Shown piece by piece: positions 48,829-60,889 of a stretch of DNA of 64,000 nucleotides. Position numbers and translations under genes: made by a program. The first letter of the stretch is position 1, and every line of letters starts with the position of its first letter. The notes under the pieces were generated by a model. It saw only the letters and a list, made by a program, of their open reading frames with translations. It did not search any database and was not told the origin of the DNA. This DNA comes from Ovis canadensis. Its lineage: Eukaryota; Chordata; Mammalia; Artiodactyla; Bovidae. Location: NCBI RefSeq assembly GCF_042477335.2, contig NC_091245.1, positions 35,536,501 to 35,600,500 on the forward strand. Direction: 5' to 3'.

Positions 48829-49364
48829 AACAGTCAATTCACTTCGTATACATATGTATTTGTTTATATTTTGTATATTCACTCAATCCTTGAAAGAGGC
48901 TTATGATATTTCCATGTCTTAGCCCTTGTGAATAATACTACAGTGGACATAGTAGTACAGATGTCTCTTCATTAAATTAATTCTCTTTCTTTAGATATTT
49001 ACCCAGAAGTAGGATTATTGGATCATAAGGTTGATCTATTTTAAATTTTTGAGTAGTCTTTATAATGTTTTCCATAATGGTTGTGCCAATTTACTTACTC
49101 ATCGGCAGTGTGTACAAGGGTTTGTCCGTGTACTTGCCAACACTTGATATCTTTTGATAATAGCCATTCTGACAAGTATGAGGGGATAGCTCATTGTCAT
49201 TTTCATTTTCCTAATGATAAGTAATGTTGAGCACTCACTGGTAACTTATTTCATCACTATCACTGCTATAGTTAATTTGTTATAAGTCATATTTGAATAT
49301 AATTGACAAAGCTGTTCGACTAAAAAAACCCAGGTTCTTATTTTGGCTGTGCATTCATTCTGCC

Positions 49365-49480
49365 TTGGTGAGCTTTGGCAAAACATTTCACTCTTTTGGG
49401 CCGTCTGTATAATGAGAATAATATTTTCACTTCATCCTGAGAGTTCTAAGACTTAAATCAGATTAAGGCAAAAGTCCTGA
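49365..49480 (+). mobile_element. Possible MIR SINE
   Basis: The run 'gagctttggcaaaacatttcac', 'gtctgtataatgagaataat', then a 'tcctgagagttctaagacttaaatcag' ending follows the MIR layout (transcript order: phenylalanine-to-splice-like core, then ATGAGAATAAT, then GTTGT-AGGATTAAAT). Weak, based on pattern memory only. Confidence 0.4.
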
Positions 49481-52219
49481 GATATCTGATATCTACTAGG
49501 CTTATAGTGAATTTGGGAATCTTATCCATCCTAATCAGTTTCCTGTGGATACAGTCCAGTAGAAGTTCTTAACCACAGTTACCTGAACAGCTACTATCTG
49601 AAGTAAACATGGCTAATTTTCAAATTACACTTTCAAATAAGTGTTACTTTTTGAAATTTTAATGAAGTCCAGCTTACTTTTTGTTTCATAAATCATGCAT
49701 TTGGTGTTGTATGGAAAATCATTGAGAAACTCTCAAGGTCATCTAGATAGCTTCCTTGTTAAATCCTAGAAGTTTAATAGTTTTGAGTTTTATATTTACA
49801 TCTATGATCCATTTTGAGTCAGCCTTTGTGAGAATTGTAACATCTGTGTCCAGGTTCATTTTTTCCATAGGGATGTCCAGTTATTCCAGCAACTTTCAGA
49901 AGATATTATTTTTTCTTCATTGAATTGCATTTGCTCCTTTGTCAAAGGATTGTGTGTTTCTGAATCTATTTCTGGGGTCTTTATTCTGTTCTACTGATCT
50001 ATGTGTCTATTCTCCACCAATACCACACATCCTAATATGCAGCTTTATAGTAAGTCTTGAAATCTGCTGGCATCAGTCCTCCAAATTTGCTCTTCTCTTT
50101 CAATTTTGTGTTTATTATTCTGGATCTTTTGCCTTTCCATAAACACTTTAGGAACAGATCGTCAACTTTGTATTATTAATTTACATAAAATGAGTGATAA
50201 GTAAAGAAAGTTCTCATATTTAGCTTGCTTACAATACCAAGTTTTTAATTTCAAATTTCTATTGTTCTTTGCTTGTATTTAAAGAAATTAAAATTTCTGT
50301 GTTAATCTTGTATTACTTACTACTTTGTAGCATAATCCAATGTTTTATCTTACTACGTTGCTAACATTGCTTACTAGTTCCAGAAGGTATTTTGTTAATT
50401 TCTTGTGATTCTCTAATAGACATTTTGTTTCTTTCTTGGTAGTATATATATATACATACATATATATACACACACATATATATATCTTTTGTCTCATTTT
50501 CTTGTCATATTGCATTAGTTAGGACTTCTAGTACAATCTTGAATAAGATGGATACCTATATCTTTTTACTGATCTTCTGAGGAAAGCATCTAGCTTCTCG
50601 CCATTGACTATGATGTTAGTTAGCCATGAGTTCTCTGTAGATATTTTTTTTTATCAAGTTGAGGAGGTCCTTCTCTATTCTTCATTTGCTAACAGTTTTT
50701 ATTATTAGTGCATGTTGGAGTTTGTCAAATGCTCCTTCGGCCTCTGTTGATGAAATCATATGAATATTCTTCTTTAGCCTCTTGATGTGATGGAGCTTCA
50801 TTAACTGAATTTCAAACCCACTTTGCACCATAGAAAAAATTCCACTTGATTGTGATGTATAACTGTGTAATCTTTGAATTGGATTTACTAATACTTGTTC
50901 GAAGATTTTTGCACTTATATCAAGAGAGATTGATTTTTCCCTTTTTCTGATCTCTTTGGGGATTTTCTTGTTTGTTTGTTTGTTTTTAGTGCTGGTCTCA
51001 AGGGCTGAATTATGAAGTATTTCCTATGCTTTGATTTTCTGGAAGAGATTGTAGCAACTTGCTATAATTTTCATCTTAAAGTTTAGTAGAATAGGTATTT
51101 GGAAGCTTCTGGATCTGGTGCTTTCATTTTTCAAAGTTTATTAATTATTTAATTTCTTCAATGGATATAGGCCTATTGAGATACCTATTTCTCCTTGTGA
51201 GTTTTTCTAGACTGTGTTTCAGTGAATTGGCCCATTTATCAAATTTGTGGGCACAGAGCTGTTCATAATATTCCTTTCTTACAATGTCCATGAGATGAGT
51301 AGTGATGTTGCATGTTTATTTACAGTAGTAACTTAAAACATCTCTCTCTTTTTCTTAGTTAACTTGGCTAGATGTTGCCAATTTAAAAAATAATTTTTTT
51401 AACTTTTGGTTTTGTTCATTTTCTCTATTTTCCTATCTTCAATTTCATTCACTGATGCTTTCATTTTTATTATTTTCTTATGCTTTCAATTTAATTTTCT
51501 CTTCCTTTTCTAGAACCATGAGGTGGAAGCATAGATTATTTTAAACCTTTCTTTATTCAATGGTATAAATTTTCCTCAAAGCACTGATCTCACTGCATCT
51601 ACACATTTTGATACTTTATATTTTCATTGTTTAAAAACATTTTTTGGAGATTTCTTCTTTGATCCATGTTTATTTGTGTGTGTTGTTCAATATTCAAATA
51701 GTTCTAAGTTATTCATGTACTATTCTTTTATTGGTCTCTAGTTAACTCTATTTTGTTATGAATGCTTAATTTGTGTGATTTCCATGTGATATTTGATAAA
51801 GTGTGTTTTATACTTAGAATGTGGCCTATTTGGTGAATGTTCAACACGAGCTTGAGAAGGATATGTGTGCTACTCTAGTTAGATTATGAATTCTATAAAT
51901 CGCAATTGGATCCAAGTAAGTGGTAATATTGCATGATTCAACTTTGCCTTTACTGATTTTCTGACTCTTGGTTCTGTCCACTGATGGTAGAGGGATATTC
52001 AAGCATCTAACTATAATAAGAAATTCATCTATTTTGCCTTGAAGTTCCATCAGTTTGCAGGTGCATGCACATTATAGAATTGCTATGTCTTCGTGGAAAA
52101 CTGATCCTTTTGTTATTTACTTCCCTTTTAAAGTTTATGATAATTTTCCTTGCTCTGATATCAGCACTTAGTACAGCTACTTCACTTTTCTTTAGATTGG
52201 TGTTAGGATGGTGTATCTG

Positions 52220-52345
52220 CAGAGGGCATGGCAATCCACTCTAGTATTCTTGCCTGGAGAATCCCATGGGCAGAGGAATTTGGTGGGCTACAGTCCATGG
52301 GGTTGCAAAAAGTCATACATGACTGAGAGATGAACACTTTCAACT
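52220..52345 (+). mobile_element. Bov-tA SINE fragment
   Basis: BovA body only (GGGCATGGCAATCCACTCTAG ... AGTCATACATGACTGAGAGATGAACAC), head missing. Lies in the old L1 close to the unit 3 border. Confidence 0.85.
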
Positions 52346-53169
52346 TTCAGTTTTCAGGATGGTATTTCTTCCTCCAACTTTTTAATTTCTTCAGTGTTTC
52401 CATATCTAAAATGGGTCTCTTTGAGACCCATGCAAGACAGGGGTGAAAGGAATATTCATAACCTAGGTGCTTTTCAGGAAAATCAGTGCCTCATCCATGA
52501 TGTCACAGAACATGTCTTACGCTGGCATGCTGTGTGTCAGACACAGACACAAAGGAAGAGGGGGAGGGAACCTGGAGCTTCCAAAATAGATGAGGAATAA
52601 GAGAGTTATAAAAGGACAGAAAACAAAAATTATTTTGTAATGCTTTTACAGATCGAGAATTTATATTTTACAGTCTCTCAATGTGCTTTTGAGAAAAGAA
52701 AAGGGCAGAAAGTTCAACTACCCTCAGTCCTGTGTCCCCAGGTTTCTGGTTAATTGTGGTCACATGCTACTTGGGTCTGGGCCCCATTGCATCTATCAGG
52801 CCAGATGAGTGTCCAGGGGTTTTCCATTGATCCCATGGGAGTAGGTGGATGCCTGCCCTTATAGAGTCATGGAAATGCACAACGGAATAGGAATGGATCT
52901 CAGAGATGACTATAAAAAGCCCTATGTTTTATAATTTAGGAGACTGAACACATAATGAAAAGTATTTTGGCCAATTCTAAGTCTCCAAAGAGGATGAACT
53001 GATGGGGGAATAAGGAGTGGAAGACAAGGTCTCAGATGTTTGGGTGTTCAAGCTCTGTTTGACTCCTTTTCTTCTAGAAACATAATTTGCAGTGCTTTCC
53101 AGAGAGGCAGCTTTCCAAGAGGTTACAAGGAAAGAGCATTGGGGTGATGCAGCCCCGGCTGCTCTCAGT

Positions 53170-53937
53170 GTCCTGCTGCTGTTGTTCAGTCACTCAGGTG
53201 TGTCCAGCTCTTTGTGATCCCATGGACTGCAGCAAGCTAGGCTTCCCTGTCCATCACCAACTCCCGGAGCCTGCTCAAACTCATGTCCATCAAGTCGGTG
53301 ATGCCATCCAGCCATCTCTGTTGCCCCCTTCTCCTCCTACCCTCAACCTTTCCCAGAATCAGGGTCTTTTCTAATGAGTCACCTCTTTGCATCACGTGGC
53401 CAAAGTATTGGAGCTTCAGCTTCAGCATCAGTCTTTCCAATGAATATTCAGGGTTTATTTCCTTTGGGATTGACTAGTTTGATTTCCTTGCTGTCCAAGG
53501 GACTCTCAAGAGTCTTCTCCAGCACCACAATTTGAAAGAATCAATTCTTCAGCGCTCAATCTTCTTTATGGTTCAACTTTGACTTCTGTACATGACTAGT
53601 GGAAAATCATAGCTTTGAGTATACAGATCTTTATTGGAAAAATGATGTCTTTCCTTTTTAATGCTGTCTAGGTTGACTCGATGGATGTGAGTCTGAGTGA
53701 ATTCTGGGAGTTGGTGATGGACAGGGAGGCCTGGTGTGCTGCGATTCATGGGGTCACAGAGTCGGATGCAACTGAGCAACTGAACTGAACTGAACTGAGG
53801 TTTGTCATAGCTTTTCTTCCAAGGAGCAAGGGTCTTTGAATTTCATGGCTGCAGTCACCATCTGCAGTGATCTTGGAGCCCAAGAAAATAAAGCCTGCTA
53901 ATGTTTCCACTTTTTCCCTGTCTCTTTTCCATGAAGT
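53170..53937 (-). mobile_element. BovB 3' part, private to unit 3
   Basis: Minus-strand BovB from its 3' end at about 53175 to TTTCCATGAAGTGA (53937). Interrupted at 53675-53797 by a short BovB piece in the opposite orientation. The matching site in unit 2 (near 28392) is empty. Confidence 0.85.
53675..53797 (+). mobile_element. Very short BovB 3' end nested in BovB
   Basis: The last about 120 bp of BovB (ACTCGATGGATGTGAGTCTG ... CTGAACTGAACTGA). Host BovB is interrupted at CTGTCTAGGTT and resumes with AGGTTTGTCATAG at 53798, so AGGTT is repeated on both sides. Confidence 0.85.
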
Positions 53938-54671
53938 GAGTTCTAGTCTAGCTCAACCCTCCCCATGCACTTTAGGAAACACAACCATTTCTCTTTGACT
54001 TCCAATTGGCTTTGACAGACTTAGGATAGATCCAGCCACACACTTTCTCTCTCCCTCCCCCCCTCCCTCCCTATTTCTATTTCCCTTTCTAATGGTGCTC
54101 ACTGATTTAGCTTTTCTCTGAATCCCAGCAACAGGATTTAAGAGCCCCATGCCTTCATGGCCCTTTTTGCTCTGAGCTACTTAAATTCCTTAATTCTAAC
54201 AGTTTTAGGAAAAAAGATCTTCTATAAGGTTTAACGCAGTTTACCAGGTGTCATTGTTTGTCTGCATGTGGGTTGACATCCAAATCCCATGGGCTCTCAG
54301 TGGAACTTGGCCTTCCAGTTGATGGCATTTTCTCTCCTTAGTGCCCACACAGGGGGGCTGAGCAGGATTCCTGCATTTCTGTCTCCTTCTATACTATACT
54401 TTGTCAATGCTCATCAGCTGTGTTTAGGCTGGGGATACATGTCAATCACAGTGACAATTTTTTTTAAATTTTAATTGGAGGCTAATTACTTAAGCCAAAG
54501 AACTAAATAGACATTTCTCCAAAGAAGACAATCATATGTTAAGAAAATATCTATCACAACCACCATGTTCTTAACAACAATAGGTGTGTTGGTAAATAAT
54601 GCATGAGGGATGTTTTAAGGTAAGAAGGTACCTTAAAGAGTCAGAAAGTATTTCCACATTTACTTCCCCCT

Positions 54672-55362
54672 AACCAACCTAGGAGAAGGGGACGACAGAG
54701 GATGAGATGGCTGGATGGCATCACCGACTCGATGGATGTGATTTTGAGTGAACTCCGGGAGTTGGTGATGGACAGGGAGGCCTGGTGTGCTGCAATTCAT
54801 GGAGTCGCAAAGAGTTGGACATGACTGAGTGACTGAACTGAACTGAACCAACCTAGATAGCATATTAAAAAGCAGAGACATTACTTTGCCAGTAACGGTC
54901 CTTCTAGTCAAGGCTATGGTTTTTCCAGTGGTCATGTGTGGATGTGAGAGTTGGACTGTGAAGAAACTGAGCGCCGAAGAATTGATGCTTTTGAACTGTG
55001 GTGTTGGAGAAGACACTTGAGAGTCCCTTGGACTGCAAGGATATCCAACCAGTCCATCCTAAAAGAGATCAGTCCTGGGTGTTCATTGGAAGGACTGATG
55101 CTGAGGCTGAAACTCCAGTACTTTGGCTACCTCATGCAGAGTTGACTCATTGGAAAAGATCCTGATGCTGGAAGGGATTGGGGGCAGGAGGAGAAGGGAA
55201 TGACAGAGGATGAGATGGCTGGATGGCATCACTGACTCAATGCACATGAGTTTGAGTGAACTCCGGGAATTGGTGATGGACCGGGAGGCCTGGCGTGCTG
55301 CGATTCAAGGGGTCACAAAGAGCTGGACATGACTAAGCGACTGAACTGAACTGAACTGAACT
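54672..55362 (+). mobile_element. BovB 3' part with nested BovB, unit 3
   Basis: Outer BovB begins with AACCAACCTAGATAGCATATT and runs to the (ACTGA)n tail ending near 55362. The frame is partly readable at 54951-55145 (RRIDAFELWCWRR). The nested copy is listed separately. Inserted between unit 3 flank bases equivalent to about 11475 in unit 1 and about 29128 in unit 2. Confidence 0.88.
54683..54845 (+). mobile_element. Short BovB 3' end nested in BovB, perfect TSD
   Basis: 163 bp of BovB 3' end (GAGAAGGGGACGACAGAGG ... GACTGAACTGAACTG). The host sequence AACCAACCTAG is duplicated exactly at 54672-54682 and 54846-54856. Confidence 0.92.
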
Positions 55363-56046
55363 TGCTTTCCATGTTTGTTTAAATTTCGTGACATTCTATT
55401 TGGCTCTGGTGTCCAAGACCAAGGTAGTGTTTTCTTAGGTAAACCAGAGAAACTGCTTTTCCATAGAACTGTGCTTATCAATCAGGAATCTACCTGCCCT
55501 GTTGACTTCCCAGGTGCCAGTCTGAGGCAGAAGCAGGATAAGCTTGCCCAATGCTACCAAGTGTGAGGGCCTTTCTGGCTGACCTCTGTGATTGCCCCAG
55601 GGCCAGACTCCTAACTCTTATCCACCATTTGGCACCACTTTGATCCAGGCCATCTCAACAGGCCAGAAGCAAGTCCTCGTCTAAGGAAGGACACAGAGGG
55701 AGGCAGATCACAACTGTGAATTTTATTATGTGCTTTATAGTTTCCAAGCAATTTAAAGCCCTTTATTTCCTCTGATCTTTGCATTAGTTTTTCCTTTAGA
55801 GAAGAAATCATTGTCCACCTTATACTTCCCAGATGAAAATGAAATCACTCACAACATAACTGATTAGCCCAAGGCCCCACTGGAGACGGTAAAGCTGGGG
55901 TTTGGATCCAGTTTCCTCTGAGTCCGGTTCCTGTGAACTGCCCTAGAGGCACTGAATGCTGCTCCCTCACTTCTGAGCATGTGCTCTGTCTTGAGGGGAA
56001 CAGGCCCACTGTTCTTGCTTTCCTTCCCCTCCTCCTCTCGAAAATT
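55363..56046 (-). other. 3' UTR and downstream flank of the unit 3 CYP2J gene
   Basis: Bases directly after the stop codon (left of 56047). The CYP2J family has a short 3' UTR, and the first AATAAA on the minus strand is 280 bp from the stop. Paralogous to about 12880-13330 (after the insertions) and 29610-30009. No other gene. Confidence 0.65.
55762..55767 (-). terminator. AATAAA poly-A signal candidate, unit 3
   Basis: TTTATT on the plus strand is AATAAA on the gene strand, 280 bp after the stop. Unit 1 has TTATTT shifted into CATTATTTTCC and unit 2 CATATTTCC at the same aligned place, so neither has the hexamer. A second AATAAA is at 55722-55727. Confidence 0.55.
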
Positions 56047-56225
56047 TCAGGCCCGAGGAATAGCACAGAGGCGGTAGCTGACTGGGGAGTTGGTCAGGCT
56101 TGCTCTCAACTTTATGCTCAGCTTCTCATTCTCTGGAGGCCTGAAGGTAAAATTTTGCAGAAGTGAAGTAAAGAAAATAAACAACTCAGTTCTGGCCAAT
56201 TGTTCTCCAAGGCACATCCGCTTTC
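56047..56225 (-). CDS. CYP2J-type cytochrome P450, exon 9 (intact)
   Basis: The final coding exon of a microsomal P450 monooxygenase. CYP2J enzymes oxidise fatty acids such as arachidonic acid and xenobiotics, in the endoplasmic reticulum. The acceptor is TTTGTCTTTCAG (56226-56237). Exon 8 gives the first base of the Gly codon, so joining the two rebuilds FSIGKRMCLGEQ, the haem-binding FxxGxRxCxG loop with its iron-ligand Cys. It continues with ARTELFIFFTSLLQNFTFRP, then SPVSYRLCAIPRA and TGA at 56047-56049. 179 bp, 59 residues with the shared Gly, the expected family length. No frameshift, unlike the copies at 13331 and 30010. The exact CYP2J member number cannot be given. Transcription runs right to left from outside the window. 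Confidence 0.9.
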
Positions 56226-59043
56226 CTGAAAGACAAAAGTAGGACATGAGTTACCTGCTCAGGTGGTGACTCTCGCAAGGACTGAAATCCTGTACCACGT
56301 CTTAAAAAACCTGAGCAAAGTGAGAGCCTGATAGGCCCTGGCCTTTATGTAGCTGGCTTATTTCATGGCAACCACCTTGTAAACCAAAGCCCAGTTAAGT
56401 GAATCTACAATCGCACAGCTCAGTGCTTTCAGGGCTCAGGATGGTAAGGCACAGTGTGTATGTGCCGACTGTGGACAGAACAACAGAGAGGCTGGGTTGA
56501 CCTACAAACGGCATCTAACCTAAAGTCTATCAAAAATCCATTTGGAAATGATGATGGCAAAAGCAGACAAAAAGCAAAATTCTGTTTTAATATTTTTCAA
56601 TCATTAAAAAAAACAAAACTGTTGAGAAGTATAAGAAAGTGAACATCAGATCAAGCCTTCTCAAGTATGAGGAAGCTTCTTGATACGTCACGTTTCCCTC
56701 CATTGGGACTGGGAATCTCCCTGCCAGGGCTCCCTGTGCAGGGCCGACCCCATCTCTGCCCACCTCTGCACCATCTCTTCCAGGCTCCCCCAGCCCCTCC
56801 CTGCATGATGACCTCCTCCCTACTTGGGCTACAACACCTTACTCGGGTCTCCATTATCCCTCTTGTGGGTGTTTTAATAACTTAATTTCTCACTAATTAA
56901 TATACGTTCACTGCAAAAATGAAAAATAAATGTCTGAGAAGTATAAAGATATAAAAGATGTTGATAATCCCATAATCCAGACAAAACCCTTGTTTTTGTA
57001 AATGTGTTACATTCTAATTGTGTTAGGGAGCACACTAGATTAGAACTTCATACATAACCAGTGAGGACCTACTGTATAGCTCAGGGAAGTATACCAATAT
57101 TTTGTATTAATTTGTAAGGGAAAAAAAACTAAAACAACAAAAAAAGGTGTGTGTGTGTGTGTGTATGTGTGTGTGTGTATACATATATGTTATATATATA
57201 TACATACACACACATATATATGTTTATAAATATTTATGTGTAATTGAATCACTTTGCTCTACTACCGAAAGTTAACACAATATTGTAAATCAACTCTACT
57301 TTACAAAAAAAAAATTAAAAAAAAATGAGTCTTAGGCTGTTTTCTGCCAATTCCTTAGGTACATGACCTTGGACAAGAAACAGCTTTATCTAAATTCTAA
57401 TTTCTTTACATTGGGAAAAGAAATACTGATTTCTTTCCTTCGAACTGTTAATAACTGGATTGCTGTACATATTACATAAAATAATTTCCTGGAAAATAAA
57501 ATCTGTAATTAGAAGGGTGTGTTACAACTCTCACAACAACAACAAAAATAAAAACTTAAGGAGAATAATTAGAACACTTAAAACAGCTAAAACTTTGTAC
57601 TATAATAGGAAACCTGAAGCTCTTGTAGACAGGAAGACTAGAAGGTTTTCTTACATCTCATTTCTGCTTTGAGATTAGAAAGTGACTTGCTCAATGTGAG
57701 CAAAGGTGGCACAGAACTGGAGAGGAAAGACACAGAAGATCTAATCCAATGAGTTCAGATACACTCAGGACAGTGTCCTACAGCAGGAAAGCCTGGGCTC
57801 TGGATCATGCCTAAGTTAAGCTAAGCATGGGGTCAAATTCCAGACCCTTCCTCTCTGTGCCTTTGTGGCATGATCAGCAAAATGATACTGTCAAAGAAAA
57901 TTAATCTGTATTTAATTTAACTTAATAATAAGAAAACTACTATGAATTTCAGAATGTCAACTCAGTGTAGCGTTTAGTTATTGTTTTAGGAGACACTGTT
58001 AGGAAGAGGCACGGGTATTCGTATTGCACAAACCTGAACAACACTCAGTTCTAAGACTGCCCCCATGACTTTTATGAGTGTATATTCCATAGCTGACCCT
58101 GCTAAACTTCAGTTACCTTCCTTATACCCAAAGCGGTGATTCAAATTTGAACCTTGGGAGATTACAGGAGAACAAATGGTTCATGAGAGTTGCCTGGTAT
58201 TTTTGTCTACTGAATCGTTTTTCATATCCTTGGGACTGAATACTTAACACATAACAGATGCTCAGGAAACATTTATAGAATTAAGGATTTGGGAAATCAT
58301 TTGAAATGATCTCAACAAAATACATAACTCATTATCTGGTACATATGAAGAATTTTGTTATTCATTTCACAGTTATGAGTTAAAACATTTAGACCTTTGG
58401 AACTTTTGGAACTGGCTGCCTTGGAAACATGAGTTTCCCTGCATTCTCTTTCATAGATTTCAGGTTGTGCACCATGTGAATGATGTAACTATATTTGTAA
58501 AGAGTTGTTAGAATTTAAAAAGGCAAAATTTAAAAAGACCTCTTCAGAAAGATCTTAAAGAGTAGAATCTCATCTACTTAAGTCCATGGCACCAAGTCCC
58601 TTGTGATGCCCATAATGGCAGACAAGCAGCTCCTTTACTGGACCCTCCCCCATCCCTTTCATAGTAATTCACTTTACATTTTTGTGAGTGGGAGGCCCTA
58701 AAAAGATCTTGGAACTCTTAAAACTCTACTCAGATGGCAAGGTTCCAACCTTCTTTGTGGGTAACAGGAGGAGGCTAAGCTTCTGTCCCCAGTGTTGGCA
58801 GGGACAGAACAATGTGAAGCTGAAATCTCTATCAGAGTCAAGCCAGGGTTTAGGAAGTAACAGCATGAGTCCTGGGGATGCTCAGCCTAGGGAATCTTGA
58901 GGTGCAACCACAGCAAGAGTGAGTCAAGCTGGGCAGGGCTATCCGGAGACGTTCCAACTAAAGCAAAGCATCACAAGGAGAAGAGTAGGCAAGGGCAGAG
59001 AGAGGAGTCCTGGGTTCCCACACGCCAATTTCTTGCTACTCAC
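56226..59043. other. Intron 8 of unit 3
   Basis: 2.8 kb between intact exons 9 and 8, with consensus GTGAGT donor and TTTCAG acceptor on the minus strand. It contains the shared ancient L1 3' end. No LTR or young L1, unlike units 1 and 2. No other coding segment recognised. Confidence 0.75.
57053..57320 (+). mobile_element. Ancient L1 3' UTR end with (TG)n/(TA)n expansion
   Basis: Same insertion as 16106 and 35758. Here its middle has grown into a (GT)n run at 57147-57178 and TA/CA repeats to about 57235. It resumes with AATTGAATCACTTTGCTC, followed by an A-rich end. Confidence 0.85.
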
Positions 59044-59182
59044 CAATTGAGAAAGGCAGAAAGGATTCCCTTTTCTTAAACTGTCCATTTTCCAGAAAAT
59101 GCTCTGGATTGAATGTGTCGGGGGTGGCCCATTCTGCGGGGTCCCTGTGCAGTGCAGTCAGGTTGGTCAGGACCATGGATCC
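59044..59182 (-). CDS. CYP2J-type cytochrome P450, exon 8 (intact)
   Basis: 139 bp, open in phase 0 at its start. Acceptor CTTCTGCCTTCTCCAG is at 59183-59198 and donor GTGAGT at 59038-59043. It encodes [19 protein letters not shown], then [16 protein letters not shown] and [11 protein letters not shown] plus the first base of Gly. This is the stretch from after helix K to the start of the haem loop, including the P450 meander with NPEHF in the place of the PERF motif. 46 residues, the usual CYP2 exon 8 size. With exon 9 at 56047 it forms an intact C-terminus. Exon 7 is expected to the right, beyond 64000. The paralogue at 19290 is broken and the one at 37148 deleted. Confidence 0.92.
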
Positions 59183-60589
59183 CTGGAGAAGGCAGAAGAG
59201 ACTCAGGCAAGACTCGACCCACGCAACATACATGTACAGATAGGTGGCAGTCCTCTGGCACTCCCACACCTGGGCTGATAGCACCCTGAACTCCCTCAGC
59301 CTCACCAACCCACTACCTTCTGAGCCCAGTCTCTAGCACCATTTTTTTTTTGCCATGGGACAGCTTACACTGATGGACTGGGATTGTCTGCTGGGAATTT
59401 ACCAGGGAAGTGTGATTGCTCTTAGTGCAGAATGGATCTCTGCAGGGACTTGTCAGTGTAGAACTTGGGAGGGAACACATATGCATCAATGAACACATAT
59501 GAAACATATATGAATAATGTGACAGTGGGCAGGCAGTTCTAGACCAAAACTGAACCAGCTGCTTACTCAAGTGGTAACTATGGCAGTTTGTCCAACACGA
59601 AAAATGTCTCATTTGCCTACGTTTCTCACATTCTCTTCCCTCCATTATCTAGTAAATTCCACAGAAAGTTTAATAATAGAATAAGGTTATCAAGTGGAAG
59701 AAACCACTATCCTTCCTGGTATGCAGGAAGAAACTCAGGAATCTTCCTGAATGCCTCCCTTTCCCTCATTCTGCCTTCATCCAGTCCTTCACTGGGCTGG
59801 TCAACTTTACCTGAGTTTTCTTTTGATTCTATCACCTCCATTTTAGGTCCATCACTGCCTGGTCCAAGTTACTACCTTGGTTTCCCACATTCCTACTTTA
59901 GTCCTAACTACATCCATATCCTTTCTTTCCCCTTCAGCTGGACACACTGAAAGCTGAGTTAGCTTTGGACATGATTTAATTATGTCACTCCCATCCATCC
60001 ACCATATTTGGGCCTCAATAGATACCCCTCAATGGCTTCAATCTCTCTTAGATTATAGGCACATCACCTGCCCACTCTGAGTCACCATCCTTCTGCCTGC
60101 ATGCTTACTACATCAAGTCTCTTTCAGTTTCTCTGTCATTTGTTCCCAATATTTTCCAGGCCTCTTCGTATGGCAACCTCTGGGCATCCTTATGCCAATG
60201 AGTATCTGCTGGAGCTGCCGCTCTAAGTGTCTTTGTCCCTGCTGTGAGCTGTGCTGCCCCTGCCTCTGCAGGTGACCCTCCAGTACCAGCAGTAGGCCTG
60301 GTCCAGTCTCTTATGAGGTCATTATTTTATTTGCCTGTGTGCTGGTGTGCACACAGTCCACAGTCTTGTGTGTGCCCTCCAAGACTGTCCTTTTTCCATC
60401 CAGCCCTGTGGAATTCCTGAGATCACAATCTGCTCATCTTCATAGCTACATTCTCTGGGGGTTCCTCCTCCTGTTACCAGACCCCTAGGCTGGGATGCCT
60501 GCCTTGAGGCTCAGGATTTTCACTACTGTGGCAGAACTTCTGTAGTATAATTGTTTTCCAGTTGGCAGGTTGCCCACCTGGCAAGTAGG

Positions 60590-60794
60590 CTTCCCTGGTG
60601 ACTCAGACCATAAAGAATCTACCTGCAATGTGGGAGACCTGGGTTTGATCCCTGGATTGGAAAGATCCCCTGGAGGAGGGCATGGAAGCCCACTCCAGTA
60701 TTCTTGCCTAGAGAATCCCCATGGACAGAAGTTCCTGGCTGGTTACAGTCCTTGAGGTCACAAAGAGTGGACATGACTGAGTGATTAAGCACAG
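60590..60794 (+). mobile_element. Bov-tA SINE, unit 3
   Basis: CTTCCCTGGTGACTCAG head, GGTTTGATCCC box B and BovA body. Flanked by the 15-bp direct repeat CACCTGGCAAGTAGG / CACCTGGTACGTAGG (60575-60589 and 60795-60809). Confidence 0.92.
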
Positions 60795-60889
60795 CACCTG
60801 GTACGTAGGGGAGCTGATTTTGTTGCAGTTCCACCCCTCCTGATATCTTGTGGTGGCTTCTTCTTTGTCTTTGGATTTAGTGTATCTTT

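Larger units (their letters stand above)
48829..52438 (-). mobile_element. Ancient L1, minus strand, about 3.2 kb of relics
   Basis: Old L1 ORF2 in reverse, broken by many indels. Recognisable reversed blocks are AGTAGGATTATTGGATCATAAGG (49009), the 'gataatagccattctgac' block (49157), CTTCATTGAATTGCATTTGCTCCTTTGTC (49915) and GTCAAATGCTCCTTCGGCC (50723). Simple TA/CA repeats lie at 50445-50485. Bases 49240-49640 do not read as L1 and include a MIR-like stretch. A SINE fragment interrupts near the right end, and the L1 ends where unit 3 begins. Confidence 0.75.
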
